64,000 nucleotides of DNA from Demequina sp. TMPB413 (GCF_020447105.2 NZ_CP096184.1:992001-1056000); one strand, 5' to 3'; shown: positions 27,546 to 36,537, counted from the first letter of the stretch. Numbers and translations: made by a program. The notes: generated by a model not told the origin, from the sequence alone.

Positions 27546-29087
27546 GTGTCTTCTACAGCGCGCAGGTTGATTCTCGCAGTGTTGGGTGGAGGGGTCCTCT
27601 TTTTGGCCTTCCCCGACGTCGGTTGGTGGGTCGCCGCACCGCTGGCCATCGGCATGCTCTACGTGGCGCTACGGGACGCCACGACGCGCGTCGGCTTCGC
27701 GGTCGGTTGGCTCTTCGGGGTGACGTTCTTCTTGCCGCACGTGTGGTGGGCGTACGTGACAGCCTCGTGGCTGCCGTGGATCGCGCTGTCCACCTTCGAG
27801 GCGCTCGCGATAGGCCTGGTGGGGGCCCTCACGGCGAGGATGACGCGGCGTCGCACACTCGGACGATTCCTGTGGCTTGAGCCCGCAGCCTTCGCTCTGG
27901 TCTGGGTCGGCGCGGAGCAGTTGCGGTCCGTGTGGCCCTTGGGAGGATTCCCCTGGGCTCGGCTGGCATTCGGAGTGGTCGACTCTCCCTTGGTGCGATT
28001 GGCCTGGCTTGGGGGAGCGCCGCTGGTCTCGCTTACGGTGGCGTTGCTCGGCGCCATCCTCGGGGTAGGGTTCTTCGCGCTGAGGGAACAACGAATTCTC
28101 CAGGGACTTGCGGCGCCCGCGGCGGTTGTCGCCCTGACCCTCTTGCCCATCGGCATCCCACTCGACGGCCGCGCCCAAAACGGCGAGATCACTGTCGCGT
28201 GGGCCCAGGGCAACCTCGCCAACGAGGGCCTCGATTCCTTTGGCCGTGCGCGCGAAGTCACCGCCAATCACCGCGACGCGACCCTCGCGCTGGCGCAGGA
28301 GTACCCCGACGCTGCAGTAGACCTCATCATTTGGCCCGAAAGCGCCGCAGACATCGACCCCCGCAGTGATGCAGAGACCGGGGCTGCGGCCACGGAGGCG
28401 GCCCGCGCGTTCGACGCGCCACTCCTGCTCGGGACGAACGATTACAGCCCCGCCGAAGGCCGCTACAACACGTCTATCGTGTGGCTACCAAGCGGCAAGG
28501 CCCTTCCCGGTGTCGAGTATCGCAAACAACAGATCGTCCCCTTCGGGGAGTACATTCCTATGAGGTCCTTCGTGAGGTTGTTCTCGAAGGAAGTGGATCG
28601 TGTGACCACCGATGTCATCCCGGGCGAGGGGCCCACCAGAATCGACATACCGATCGCGTCCCTTGACCGCGATGTCATCGTCGGACCAATTATCTGTTTC
28701 GAAGTGGCGTACGACTGGTTGTCACGCGAAGCCGTGCGATTGGGCGCGGAATTCCTAGCGGTGCAGACCAACAATGCGAGTTACGGCAACTCGGCGGAGA
28801 GTACGCAGCAACTGGCGATGTCGCGATTCAGGGCGATAGAGACCGGGCGGTCCACATTTCAGATATCGACCGTGGGCGTGAGCGCGGTCATCTCGCCGAC
28901 GGGCCGCGTACTTGACAGGGCCGAACTCTTTACGAGGGACGCTGGTATTGTCACCGTGCCGCTGAGAACAACGCTTACTCCGGCAACCCAGTGGGGTGGT
29001 CCGTTTGCTCTGGCGCTCGAGCTTCTTGCGGGCGTGGTGGCGGTGGGGGTCCTGTGGAGGGGATCCACCAGAAAGCGCGGTCGATGA
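27546..29087 (+). CDS. lnt: Apolipoprotein N-acyltransferase
   Basis: Adds the third acyl chain to lipoproteins at the outer face of the cytoplasmic membrane. About six membrane helices fill residues 1-205; a nitrilase-type domain follows. The Glu-Lys-Cys triad is visible: IIWPESA, YRKQQIVPFGEYIP and IICFEVAY. A last hydrophobic helix lies near residue 485. It is 513 residues long and overlaps the polyprenol mannosyltransferase start by four bases, matching the Lnt-Ppm1 link known in mycobacteria. Confidence 0.93.
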   Translation: MSSTARRLILAVLGGGVLFLAFPDVGWWVAAPLAIGMLYVALRDATTRVGFAVGWLFGVTFFLPHVWWAYVTASWLPWIALSTFEALAIGLVGALTARMTRRRTLGRFLWLEPAAFALVWVGAEQLRSVWPLGGFPWARLAFGVVDSPLVRLAWLGGAPLVSLTVALLGAILGVGFFALREQRILQGLAAPAAVVALTLLPIGIPLDGRAQNGEITVAWAQGNLANEGLDSFGRAREVTANHRDATLALAQEYPDAAVDLIIWPESAADIDPRSDAETGAAATEAARAFDAPLLLGTNDYSPAEGRYNTSIVWLPSGKALPGVEYRKQQIVPFGEYIPMRSFVRLFSKEVDRVTTDVIPGEGPTRIDIPIASLDRDVIVGPIICFEVAYDWLSREAVRLGAEFLAVQTNNASYGNSAESTQQLAMSRFRAIETGRSTFQISTVGVSAVISPTGRVLDRAELFTRDAGIVTVPLRTTLTPATQWGGPFALALELLAGVVAVGVLWRGSTRKRGR

Positions 29088-29821
29088 CCGTCCTCGTCAT
29101 CATTCCCACCTACAACGAGATCGAGTCCTTGCCACGCCAAGTGGACGGTGTGCGAGCGATCGCTCCCGATGTCGACATCATGGTGGTCGACGACGGATCC
29201 CCCGACGGAACAGGGGAGTGGGCCGACTCTCGCGCCGCTAGCGACGACAAGGTGTTCGCTCTCCATCGCGCGTCCAAGCAAGGACTCGGCGCCGCATACC
29301 TCGAGGCGTTTGCGTGGGCTCTCGAGCGAGATTACGACGTGGTGGTCGAGATGGACGCCGATGGCTCGCATCGTCCCGAGGACTTGCCGAGCATCCTGGC
29401 AAAGGCCGCCAGTCACGACCTCGTGATCGGGTCCAGGTGGGTTCCCGGCGGGAGCGTGGTGAACTGGCCGGCCCACCGCAAGTTCTTGTCAACGAACGCG
29501 AACCGTTATGTCAGGTTGGCTCTTGGCGTTCCCATCAAGGACGCAACAGCCGGCTTCCGCAGCTACCGCACGGAACTGTTGCGCCGCCTGGAACTCGACA
29601 GGGTCGAGTCGCAGGGTTATTGCTTCCAGGTCGACATGGCCTGGCGTGTGGTGGGCGCAGGCGGTACCGTCACCGAAGTTCCGATCACCTTTGTCGAGCG
29701 TGACGCGGGAGCCTCAAAGATGAGCGGGGCGATCATTCGCGAGGCGCTCATCAAGGTCACCTGGTGGGGACTTCAGAGGCTCTGGGGCGGACGCACGAGG
29801 CGGCATAGCCGCCGCGACTAG
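29084..29821 (+). CDS. Polyprenol-phosphate mannosyltransferase (Ppm1 type)
   Basis: A GT-A glycosyltransferase that makes polyprenol-phosphate-mannose for lipoglycans and protein mannosylation. Motifs: IPTYNE, VVDDGSPDGTGEWAD, EMDADGSHRPEDLPS and IGSRWVPGGSVVNWP. ATG 29084 in the ATGA overlap with lnt is chosen; 245 residues. Its TAG stop lies in a CTAG shared with the stop of the convergent rbpA. Confidence 0.92.
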   Translation: MTVLVIIPTYNEIESLPRQVDGVRAIAPDVDIMVVDDGSPDGTGEWADSRAASDDKVFALHRASKQGLGAAYLEAFAWALERDYDVVVEMDADGSHRPEDLPSILAKAASHDLVIGSRWVPGGSVVNWPAHRKFLSTNANRYVRLALGVPIKDATAGFRSYRTELLRRLELDRVESQGYCFQVDMAWRVVGAGGTVTEVPITFVERDAGASKMSGAIIREALIKVTWWGLQRLWGGRTRRHSRRD

Positions 29822-30153
29822 GCGCCGCGGCTTGCCCTCAAGACGTCGAGTCTTTCCTGGAGAAGGTCTTCCAGTTCTGCGATGGTGCGGCGCTCGAGCA
29901 GCATGTCCCAGTGGGTGCGCTGGTGGCGCACCTCTCGCGGTTCGGGGCTTTCGCCATCGCGAAGCAGCGCGAGCGAGCCGCAGTGGCATTCCCACGACAG
30001 CGGAACGTCTGCCTCGACGGCGAACGGAAAGACAAGCACGTGCCCTTGAGGGCAGTCGTAGTGGACCTCGCGGCGTTCCGCGAGATCCATGCCCGCGGTA
30101 CGCTCCATGCTCTGGGTTCCCAGTCGCATTCCGCGCAGTGCACGATCGGCCAT
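29818..30153 (-). CDS. rbpA: RNA polymerase-binding protein RbpA
   Basis: Binds the principal sigma factor and RNA polymerase and stabilises open promoters; found in actinobacteria. The 111 residues begin with MADRALRGMRLG and include a likely zinc site of Cys34, His38, Cys56 and Cys58, then the C-terminal sigma-interaction helix (TIAELEDLLQERLDVLR). GAAGGAGG precedes the ATG. A SigH/SigR-type promoter lies about 45-70 bases upstream. Its stop codon shares a CTAG with that of the mannosyltransferase. Confidence 0.96.
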   Translation of the reverse strand: MADRALRGMRLGTQSMERTAGMDLAERREVHYDCPQGHVLVFPFAVEADVPLSWECHCGSLALLRDGESPEPREVRHQRTHWDMLLERRTIAELEDLLQERLDVLRASRGA

Positions 30154-30195
30154 GTTGAGCCTCCTTCAGCTGGGTTTGTGACCCGTACCTCAAAG

Positions 30196-30221
30196 AACGC
30201 ATGGTGGGGTGTGAATGTTCC
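30196..30221 (-). promoter_or_regulatory. SigH/SigR-type promoter of rbpA
   Basis: Read on the minus strand, GGAACA (30221-30216) and CGTT (30199-30196) are separated by 16 bases, matching the GGAACA-N16/17-CGTT pattern of SigH (mycobacteria) and GGAAT-N18-GTT of SigR (Streptomyces). The predicted start is about 35 bases before the ATG, leaving room for the ribosome binding site. Confidence 0.7.
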
Positions 30222-30285
30222 TGCAGCCTTAAGACCCTCCAGGGGTTCCACGACAGCCCCGCTGCCACGCATCACCGGAACGCCG

Positions 30286-30299
30286 ATAATGCACATTAT
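30286..30299. repeat. AT-rich 14-bp palindrome
   Basis: ATAATG-CA-CATTAT is a perfect inverted repeat in otherwise GC-rich DNA, between the isochorismatase stop and rbpA. It could be an operator or a second rbpA promoter element. Confidence 0.4.
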
Positions 30300-30304
30300 G
30301 TCAG

Positions 30305-30868
30305 TTAGGACGCCAGAGACCCCAGATCGACGGTGTCCGCCAACTCGACCTCGGCAACGCGTCCAGGAGCGTCCTGGTAGGCCCAGTACAGATTCGTGTG
30401 TGCGATGACCTCTGCAGGAGAAGGCGCACCCAAAGACGTGTTGTCCTCAGTGGTGTGCGCATCGGCGACGAGCGTGACGTCGTAGCCCCGCGCAAACCCG
30501 CCGTGAATCGTGGACCGAATGCACGAGTCGGTCTGCGCGCCCGCCACCACGAGCCTTCCCACTCCATGTGCAGCGAGGGTCTGCTCGAGAGCCGTGTCCT
30601 CGAAGGCGTCGCCGTAATGCTTCTCGACCACCGGCTCATCTTCGCCAGGGGACAACTCCGGCACGATGCTCCACGCCTCACTCCCCCGCTCCAGTTCCTC
30701 GTTCGAGTGCTGGACCCAGATGACCGGGGCGCGCACTGCCCTCGCCCTGTCAAGCAGTCGCCCGATCGAGGCCACCACGGCGTCGCGGTCATGGGCGGCA
30801 GCAACCACGTCGCGTTGCACGTCGATGATCACGACCGCGGTCTTGCTCCGTCCCTCGAGCGTCGTCAC
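30305..30868 (-). CDS. Isochorismatase-family cysteine hydrolase
   Basis: Alpha/beta hydrolase of the nicotinamidase/isochorismatase superfamily. The Asp-Lys-Cys triad is intact: VIIDVQ (near residue 16), VEKHYGD and TDSCIRST. The substrate is unknown; nicotinamide, ureidoacrylate or another amide are possible. The GTG start has GGAGGTGG six bases upstream; 187 residues. It follows the flavodoxin-domain gene on the same strand. Confidence 0.85.
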   Translation of the reverse strand: MTTLEGRSKTAVVIIDVQRDVVAAAHDRDAVVASIGRLLDRARAVRAPVIWVQHSNEELERGSEAWSIVPELSPGEDEPVVEKHYGDAFEDTALEQTLAAHGVGRLVVAGAQTDSCIRSTIHGGFARGYDVTLVADAHTTEDNTSLGAPSPAEVIAHTNLYWAYQDAPGRVAEVELADTVDLGSLAS

Positions 30869-30934
30869 CTGGCCACCTCCGCCGCTTGGCTTGTGGTGAC
30901 CACCCTAACGGCCGGGTGTGACGCACCCTCCGTC

Positions 30935-31432
30935 TCAGCTGACAGCGGCCTCGCGCAATTGGGCACCAACACCCTCGGCCCACATCCGCACGTCCGCCAT
31001 GTCGCGGAAGTCGCCAAGCGGGGGGTCGAGCGCGCGGATCAGAGCCCGCTCGCCGATGTTGAGCTTGCTGGGGTCGAGCGCACCTGTGAACCTGCGGTGC
31101 TCGCGGGCGCCAATGGATTCGGCGATTCCGTAGGCCTCGTCCTTTGGCTGTCCCTCAACGACCACGGTTTCGATTCCGACGGAGAAGGTCCAGACGTCGC
31201 GAGCCTTCAGATCCTCTCGGTGCTCCTTTGCCATCGCCGACGCGTCGCGTCGCCATAGTCCCCCGTAGACGGCCGAGCCGAGGATGACGGCGTCGTACGG
31301 CGTGACCGTGCGAACGTCGGCGGCATCCGAGTATTCGACGTCGAAGCCTTGGTTTTCCAAGGTGCCACAAATCGCCTTCGCAATCTCTCGCGAAGAACCG
31401 TACTTTGATCCGACTGCTACCAGAACCTTCAT
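30935..31432 (-). CDS. Flavodoxin-domain protein
   Basis: An FMN-binding flavodoxin-like protein, related to the menaquinone-dependent protoporphyrinogen oxidase (HemG) group. It starts KVLVAVGSKYGSSREIAKAI (the phosphate loop), followed by YDAVILGSAVYGGLW. ATG 31432 has AGGAGG upstream and gives 165 residues; the frame is open further up without support. Its role may be quinone or stress-linked electron transfer, which is inference. Repeats of GGGAC lie in its upstream region. Confidence 0.82.
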   Translation of the reverse strand: MKVLVAVGSKYGSSREIAKAICGTLENQGFDVEYSDAADVRTVTPYDAVILGSAVYGGLWRRDASAMAKEHREDLKARDVWTFSVGIETVVVEGQPKDEAYGIAESIGAREHRRFTGALDPSKLNIGERALIRALDPPLGDFRDMADVRMWAEGVGAQLREAAVS

Positions 31433-31482
31433 GGCGAACCTCCTGCCTGACATGGTCTCTCGTGGGTCTTGCACAGGCCCAT

Positions 31483-31544
31483 GCCAAAGGTCCCGTGGTC
31501 CCAGATGGATCGGAAGTACCAGGGACAATACTGGCGAAAGTCCC
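31483..31544 (-). promoter_or_regulatory. Cluster of GGGAC half-sites upstream of the flavodoxin gene
   Basis: Minus-strand GGGACTTTCGCC (31544-31533), TGTCCC (31527-31522), GGGACC (31502-31497) and GGGACCTTTGGC (31494-31483) lie within 62 bases. The half-sites resemble those of DosR/DevR-type response regulators, but no full GGGACTWWAGTCCC palindrome is present. Confidence 0.3.
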
Positions 31545-31549
31545 TAGGA

Positions 31550-34500
31550 CTACTCCCCTTCGATGACGACGACGAGATCGCCGCCTTGGAGGGGCTCCGT
31601 CCCACTCACCACGACCCTTGACACCTTCCCGCTGACAGGAGTCGTGATCGAGGCCTCCATCTTCATGGCCTCGATCGTGGCGACAGAACCGCCTGCCTCC
31701 ACGGTATCTCCGACGGCCACCAAAGGTGTGACGGCGCCGGCGAACGGAGCGGCCACCTGCCCTGGGACGCTCGCGTCGGCCTTCTCGCGAGCGTGAACGC
31801 TGACTTCTGCCGAGAGGTCAGCCACTTGAACGGGGCGAATCGCGCCGTTGTAGTTGAACATCACCCACCGCAAACCGTGGTCGTCTGGCTCACCGATCGC
31901 CTCGAGGGTGACCAACATGGTCACGCCCTTCTCCATCCTGATGTTGACCTCTTCCCCACTGCCAGGGGTCATCCCATACAGGTAGTGGTACGTGTCGATG
32001 ACGGAGATGTCGCCGTACAGTTCCACCGCCTTGTCGAAATCGTCGGCAGGCGCGGGGAAGAGCAAGTGGTTGAGACGACGCTGACGGACCTCGCCAGGTT
32101 CGGCCAGGGCGGCCTTGTCATCGTCGCTGAGCTCCGCCTTCGCCTTCACCTCTCCCCTGCCGGTCAGTGCCTTCGTGCGGAAGGGCTCGGGCCATCCGCC
32201 TGGCGGGTCGCCCAACTCGCCGCGCAAGAAGCCGATGACCGAGTCAGGGACGTCGTAAGAGCCTGGGTTCTCGGCAAAGTCCTTGGGGTCCGCGCCTAGT
32301 CCTACGAGGTGCAGCGCCAGGTCTCCTACCACCTTTGACGACGGCGTCACCTTGACCAGACGGCCGAGAATTCTGTCCGCGGCCGCGTACATGTTCTCGA
32401 TGTCTTCGAAACGCTCGCCCAGGCCAAGCGACAGCGCTTGCTGACGCAGGTTGGACAACTGCCCGCCTGGAATCTCGTGCCGGTAGACCCGCCCTGTCGG
32501 TCCTGGCAGCCCTGACTCGAAGGGCGCGTACAGGCGCCTTACCGCTTCCCAGTACGGCTCGAGGTCCGTCACCGCCTCGAGCGACAAGCCAGTGTCCCGC
32601 TCCGTGTGCTCGAGAGCGGCCACGAGTGCGGACATCGACGGCTGGGAGGTCGTTCCTGCCATAGCGGCGTTGGCGACGTCAACCGCGTCCACTCCGGCGT
32701 CGCTAGCGGCAAGAAGCGTGGCCAATTGGCCGCCTGCGGTGTCGTGAGTGTGCAGGTGGACGGGAAGATCGAAGTTCTTCCTGAGAGCGGTCACGAGAGT
32801 GTGCGCCGCTGGTGGTCGCAACAACCCCGCCATGTCCTTGATCGCGAGCATGTGCACGCCCGACTCCACGAGCTTCTCGGCGAGCTTCAGGTAGTAGTCG
32901 AGCGTGTAGAGCTTCTCGCCAGGGTTCGTGAGGTCGGCCGTGTAACACAGCGTGCCCTCGGCGACCGCAGTGCCCGTCTCCAAGACGGCATCGATCGCGG
33001 GACGCATCTGATCGATGTCGTTGAGCGCGTCGAAAATGCGGAAGATGTCAACACCAGTGGCCGCGGCCTCGTGTACGAAGGCGTGGGCGACCTCGTCGGG
33101 GTAAGGCGTGTATCCCACCGTGTTGCGGCCTCGCAGCAGCATCTGAATCGGGAGGTTCGGCAGGGCCTCCCGCAACGCCGCTAGGCGCTTCCACGGGTCC
33201 TCGCTGAGGAACCGCATCGCCACGTCGTACGTCGCCCCGCCCCACGCCTCGACCGACAGCAACTGCGGCGTCATGCGCGCCACGTGCTCAGCGGACTGCA
33301 ACATGTCGAAAGTACGCAGCCGCGTGGCAAGGAGGCTCTGGTGAGCATCGCGCAACGTGGTCTCGGTGACGGCCAGCGCCTTTTGTGCCCGCAAGTCTGC
33401 AGCGAATTGAGCGGGCCCCACTGCTCGCAGATGCTGCAATGCTCCGGCGGGAATGTCCGCGCTGGTATCGAGGGTCGGCAGCTTTGTCGCCGTGCGAATC
33501 ATGAGCGGAGGCTCGCCTTGCGGGCGGTTGATGGAGACGTGGCCCAGATAGGCAAGGAGCTTGGTGGAGCGCTCCTGCGACTGCGACACCGCCACCAGGT
33601 CAGGGCGTTCCTCGATGAAGCGCGTCGAGAAGTCCCCTGCCAAGAACTCAGGGTCTTCCAGCACCGCCCGCAAGAACGGCACGTTGTTGGCCACTCCCCT
33701 GATGCGGAACTCTGCGAGAGCGCGCCGAGCGCGGCTCACTGCCATCGGGAAGTCCCTGCCGCGGCACGTCAGTTTGACGAGCATGGAGTCGAAGTGGCCG
33801 GTGATCCGGCCACCAGCGAGACCAGTGGCTCCGTCGAGGCGCACCCCCGCCCCTCCCGGGCTTCGGTATGCGACGATGCGCCCGGTGTCCGGCTGGAAGC
33901 CGTTGGCAGGGTCTTCCGTCGTGATCCGCGTCTGAATGGCGAAGCCATTCGTGCGGATCTCCTCCTGCCGGATGCCGATCTGCTCGAGCGTTTCGCCTGA
34001 CGCGATGCGCAACTGTGCACTCACGAGGTCGATGTCGGTGACCTCTTCTGTCACGGTGTGCTCCACCTGGATGCGCGGGTTCATCTCGATGAAGACGTGC
34101 TGGCCAGCCCGCTCGCCCTCTGTATCAAGCAGGAACTCGACAGTGCCTGCGTTGACGTAGCCGATTGACTTGGCAAACGCCACGGCGTCCCGACACAGCG
34201 CCTCACGCACCTTCGGATCAAGGTTGGGAGCTGGCGCGATCTCGACGACCTTTTGGTGACGACGCTGGAGAGAGCAGTCGCGCTCGTACAGATGGACGAC
34301 GTTGCCCTCTGCGTCGGCAAGGATCTGCACCTCAATGTGCCGGGGGCGAATGACGGCCTGCTCCAGGAACACGGTCGCATCGCCAAACGCGGCCTCAGCC
34401 TCCCGCATCGCAGCCTTCAGGGCCGGCTTGAGGTCCTCTTTGCGCTCGACCCGACGCATGCCGCGCCCTCCACCGCCGGCGACGGCCTTGACGAAGATCG

Positions 34501-34960
34501 GGAATCCGATCGCGTCGGCCTCGCCCAGCAGGGTCTCAACGTCGGTCGTTGGTTCCGTGGACGCAAGCACAGGAATGCCAGCGCTCTTCGCTGAGTCGAT
34601 GGCCGTCTTCTTGTTCCCCGCCATCTCGAGAACCTCGGCTGGTGGGCCGACAAACGTGATGCCGTTCCGGGCGCAAGCGCGCGCAAGTTCGGGGTTCTCG
34701 CTCAGGAATCCGTAGCCGGGGTACACCGCGTCGGCGCCAGAGAGCTTGGCGACCCTGATCATCTCGTCGACGTCGAGATATGCCCGCACCGGGTGGTCCC
34801 TTTCGCCGATCTGGTAGGCCTCGTCCGCCTTGAGGCGGTGTTCGGACATGCGGTCCTCGTAGGGGAAGACCGCGACCGTCTTGGCTCCGTTCTCGAACGA
34901 AGCACGGAACGCTCTGACGGCGATCTCGGCGCGGTTGGCAACGAGGACCTTAGAAAACAT
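31550..34960 (-). CDS. pyc: Pyruvate carboxylase
   Basis: Biotin-dependent carboxylation of pyruvate to oxaloacetate, refilling the TCA cycle. A single 1136-residue chain holds biotin carboxylase (1-450, with FSKVLVANRAEIAVR and GGGGRGMR), carboxyltransferase (about 520-830, with EAWGGATYDVAMRFL and KDMAGLL) and the biotin carrier with Lys1100 in EAMKM. ATG 34960 has GAAGGG upstream and gives the family's usual N-terminus. It is a single gene between merR and the flavodoxin gene, all on the minus strand. Confidence 0.97.
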   Translation of the reverse strand: MFSKVLVANRAEIAVRAFRASFENGAKTVAVFPYEDRMSEHRLKADEAYQIGERDHPVRAYLDVDEMIRVAKLSGADAVYPGYGFLSENPELARACARNGITFVGPPAEVLEMAGNKKTAIDSAKSAGIPVLASTEPTTDVETLLGEADAIGFPIFVKAVAGGGGRGMRRVERKEDLKPALKAAMREAEAAFGDATVFLEQAVIRPRHIEVQILADAEGNVVHLYERDCSLQRRHQKVVEIAPAPNLDPKVREALCRDAVAFAKSIGYVNAGTVEFLLDTEGERAGQHVFIEMNPRIQVEHTVTEEVTDIDLVSAQLRIASGETLEQIGIRQEEIRTNGFAIQTRITTEDPANGFQPDTGRIVAYRSPGGAGVRLDGATGLAGGRITGHFDSMLVKLTCRGRDFPMAVSRARRALAEFRIRGVANNVPFLRAVLEDPEFLAGDFSTRFIEERPDLVAVSQSQERSTKLLAYLGHVSINRPQGEPPLMIRTATKLPTLDTSADIPAGALQHLRAVGPAQFAADLRAQKALAVTETTLRDAHQSLLATRLRTFDMLQSAEHVARMTPQLLSVEAWGGATYDVAMRFLSEDPWKRLAALREALPNLPIQMLLRGRNTVGYTPYPDEVAHAFVHEAAATGVDIFRIFDALNDIDQMRPAIDAVLETGTAVAEGTLCYTADLTNPGEKLYTLDYYLKLAEKLVESGVHMLAIKDMAGLLRPPAAHTLVTALRKNFDLPVHLHTHDTAGGQLATLLAASDAGVDAVDVANAAMAGTTSQPSMSALVAALEHTERDTGLSLEAVTDLEPYWEAVRRLYAPFESGLPGPTGRVYRHEIPGGQLSNLRQQALSLGLGERFEDIENMYAAADRILGRLVKVTPSSKVVGDLALHLVGLGADPKDFAENPGSYDVPDSVIGFLRGELGDPPGGWPEPFRTKALTGRGEVKAKAELSDDDKAALAEPGEVRQRRLNHLLFPAPADDFDKAVELYGDISVIDTYHYLYGMTPGSGEEVNIRMEKGVTMLVTLEAIGEPDDHGLRWVMFNYNGAIRPVQVADLSAEVSVHAREKADASVPGQVAAPFAGAVTPLVAVGDTVEAGGSVATIEAMKMEASITTPVSGKVSRVVVSGTEPLQGGDLVVVIEGE

Positions 34961-35142
34961 TGGTATCCCTTCGACGTTGGCTTTATCTTGCCAGTTTTCT
35001 GGGGAGGGCGTCTTCACGGTTGTCGACCGACTTTGGGCCTATGAAGTCTCCGCTGGTCGTGGCGGACAGTGCACGACGCGGCCACACGTCCGACGCTGTT
35101 GCTGTCAGGACGAGCGCCGCAACGAGCGGCGCCTGCCGTGCG

Positions 35143-35706
35143 TCAGCTGGCCGTCGCCTTGCGGGCGCGCCTTTGGGCCAGTTCGTCGACCACCGAGGCG
35201 TCGGACTCTTGGCTGCTCCCCCGGTCGGCGGGAAGGCTCGCGAGAGAGCCCTCCAACTCCCGCCAGACCTTTCCCAACGCGATACCAAACACTCCCTGGC
35301 CACCCTGGACCAGGTCGATGACCTGATCATCCGAGGTGCATTCGTAGACGGAAGCGCCATCGGACATCAGCGTGATGCGCGAGACATCCTCGACACCCCG
35401 CTCGCGAAGGTGCTCGACGGCGCTGCGAATCTGCTGCAAAGACACCCCCGAATCAAGAAGTCGCTTCACCACTCGCAGTACGAGGATGTCCCGGAAGCCA
35501 TACAGGCGCTGCGTCCCTGAACCGGTAGCCGACCTCACGGTCGGTTCCACGAGCCCGGTGCGCGCCCAATAGTCGAGTTGGCGGTACGTGATTCCCGCCG
35601 CCTTGCACGCGGCCGGTCCCCGGTAGCCCGCGTGTTCGTCGATGGAGGTCAGGCCGTCGTCAAACAGCACGCCTTGGTCGCGTGCGGGGATGTCGGCGTC
35701 TGCCAT
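35143..35706 (-). CDS. MerR-family regulator (relative of mycobacterial Rv1830)
   Basis: Winged-helix MerR DNA-binding domain (GYRGPAACKAAGITYRQLDYW, residues 27-47; RLYGFRDILVLRVVKRLLDSG), then a C-terminal dimer and effector part of about 90 residues without metal-binding cysteines. The order garA-ftsR-merR matches the Rv1827-Rv1828-Rv1830 region of mycobacteria, without the intervening nuclease gene. GAAGGAGG precedes the ATG. A near-perfect palindrome overlaps its likely -10, suggesting autoregulation. Confidence 0.85.
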   Translation of the reverse strand: MADADIPARDQGVLFDDGLTSIDEHAGYRGPAACKAAGITYRQLDYWARTGLVEPTVRSATGSGTQRLYGFRDILVLRVVKRLLDSGVSLQQIRSAVEHLRERGVEDVSRITLMSDGASVYECTSDDQVIDLVQGGQGVFGIALGKVWRELEGSLASLPADRGSSQESDASVVDELAQRRARKATAS

Positions 35707-35725
35707 GACCCTCCTTCACCTTCGA

Positions 35726-35759
35726 CCTTAACGTTAGGGTTTCAAGCCCTCCGAATCAA
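35726..35759 (-). promoter_or_regulatory. Promoter and operator-like palindrome of merR
   Basis: On the minus strand TTGATT (35759-35754), 17 bases, then TAACGT (35736-35731) make a good promoter. The -10 lies inside CCTTAACGTTAGGG (35726-35739), a 14-bp palindrome with one mismatched pair, with TAACGTTA perfect at its core. Confidence 0.55.
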
Positions 35760-35806
35760 CGACCTCGGCACTTCACGCTACCGCGTGTCGTCCGTGATCG
35801 GGCGCG

Positions 35807-36529
35807 CTACTCGCCGTCCCCTGCCGAATCACGCAGCAACGCGCCGAACAGCGCCGCCGCAGCCTCGATCCTGATGGCGCTCGCCGCATGCTCCGAGGCC
35901 CTGTCGTCCCGTCTTCTTAACGGAGCAGCCGCAGTGGCAGCCGCCTCGGTCTCGCGGCGGGCAGCCCGACCAAGTGCGCGCAACTCGCGAACATCGGCCC
36001 CCGACTCGAGATAGCGCGCGCACGCCGCAATGAGCGGAACCGACGACCGATTGAAGACGCCAGGCGACACAGCCGACACGACGCCCTCGCCAACGAGCGT
36101 GAGCACCACCGACGGCTCCGTATCTGCCAACGTGGCAGCGTCGGAAATGGACATCGTGCCATCGGAGCCGTCACCCGCTGCTGCCAGCGACAAAGGCTCG
36201 TGCGCCAGACCCTCGTCCAGCGCAGTGAGCCGCTCCTTGATGACGCTCAGCGGAGCGTAGGCGTCTCTTTGCTGGCGAAGCACAAAGCGGACCCGTTCAA
36301 CGTCGGCGTGAGAGTACTGCCGATACCCAGACGGCGAGCGGTCGGGCGCGACCAAACCTTGGGCATCGAGAAAGCGCAGTTTGGAGGTGCTGAGCGACGG
36401 GAAGTCGATGCGGAGAGCCGCGAGAACGTCACCGACCCGCAGGGTCGGATCATGAGATAACTGATGGGGCCAGGTCGTGCGAGGCGGCTGGTGGCTTGCC
36501 GACGTGACCTCAGGCGCCGGTTCACTCAC
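35807..36529 (-). CDS. ftsR: MerR-family cell-division regulator FtsR
   Basis: MerR-type regulator homologous to mycobacterial Rv1828 and corynebacterial FtsR, which controls ftsZ. The DNA-binding domain covers residues about 30-95 (LRVGDVLAALRIDFPSLSTS, SGYRQYSHADVERVRFVL), and a C-terminal regulatory part follows. It starts with GTG nine bases after the garA stop and has 240 residues; its ribosome binding site is weak, so translation may be coupled to garA. Confidence 0.87.
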   Translation of the reverse strand: MSEPAPEVTSASHQPPRTTWPHQLSHDPTLRVGDVLAALRIDFPSLSTSKLRFLDAQGLVAPDRSPSGYRQYSHADVERVRFVLRQQRDAYAPLSVIKERLTALDEGLAHEPLSLAAAGDGSDGTMSISDAATLADTEPSVVLTLVGEGVVSAVSPGVFNRSSVPLIAACARYLESGADVRELRALGRAARRETEAAATAAAPLRRRDDRASEHAASAIRIEAAAALFGALLRDSAGDGE

Positions 36530-36537
36530 GACGGTGC

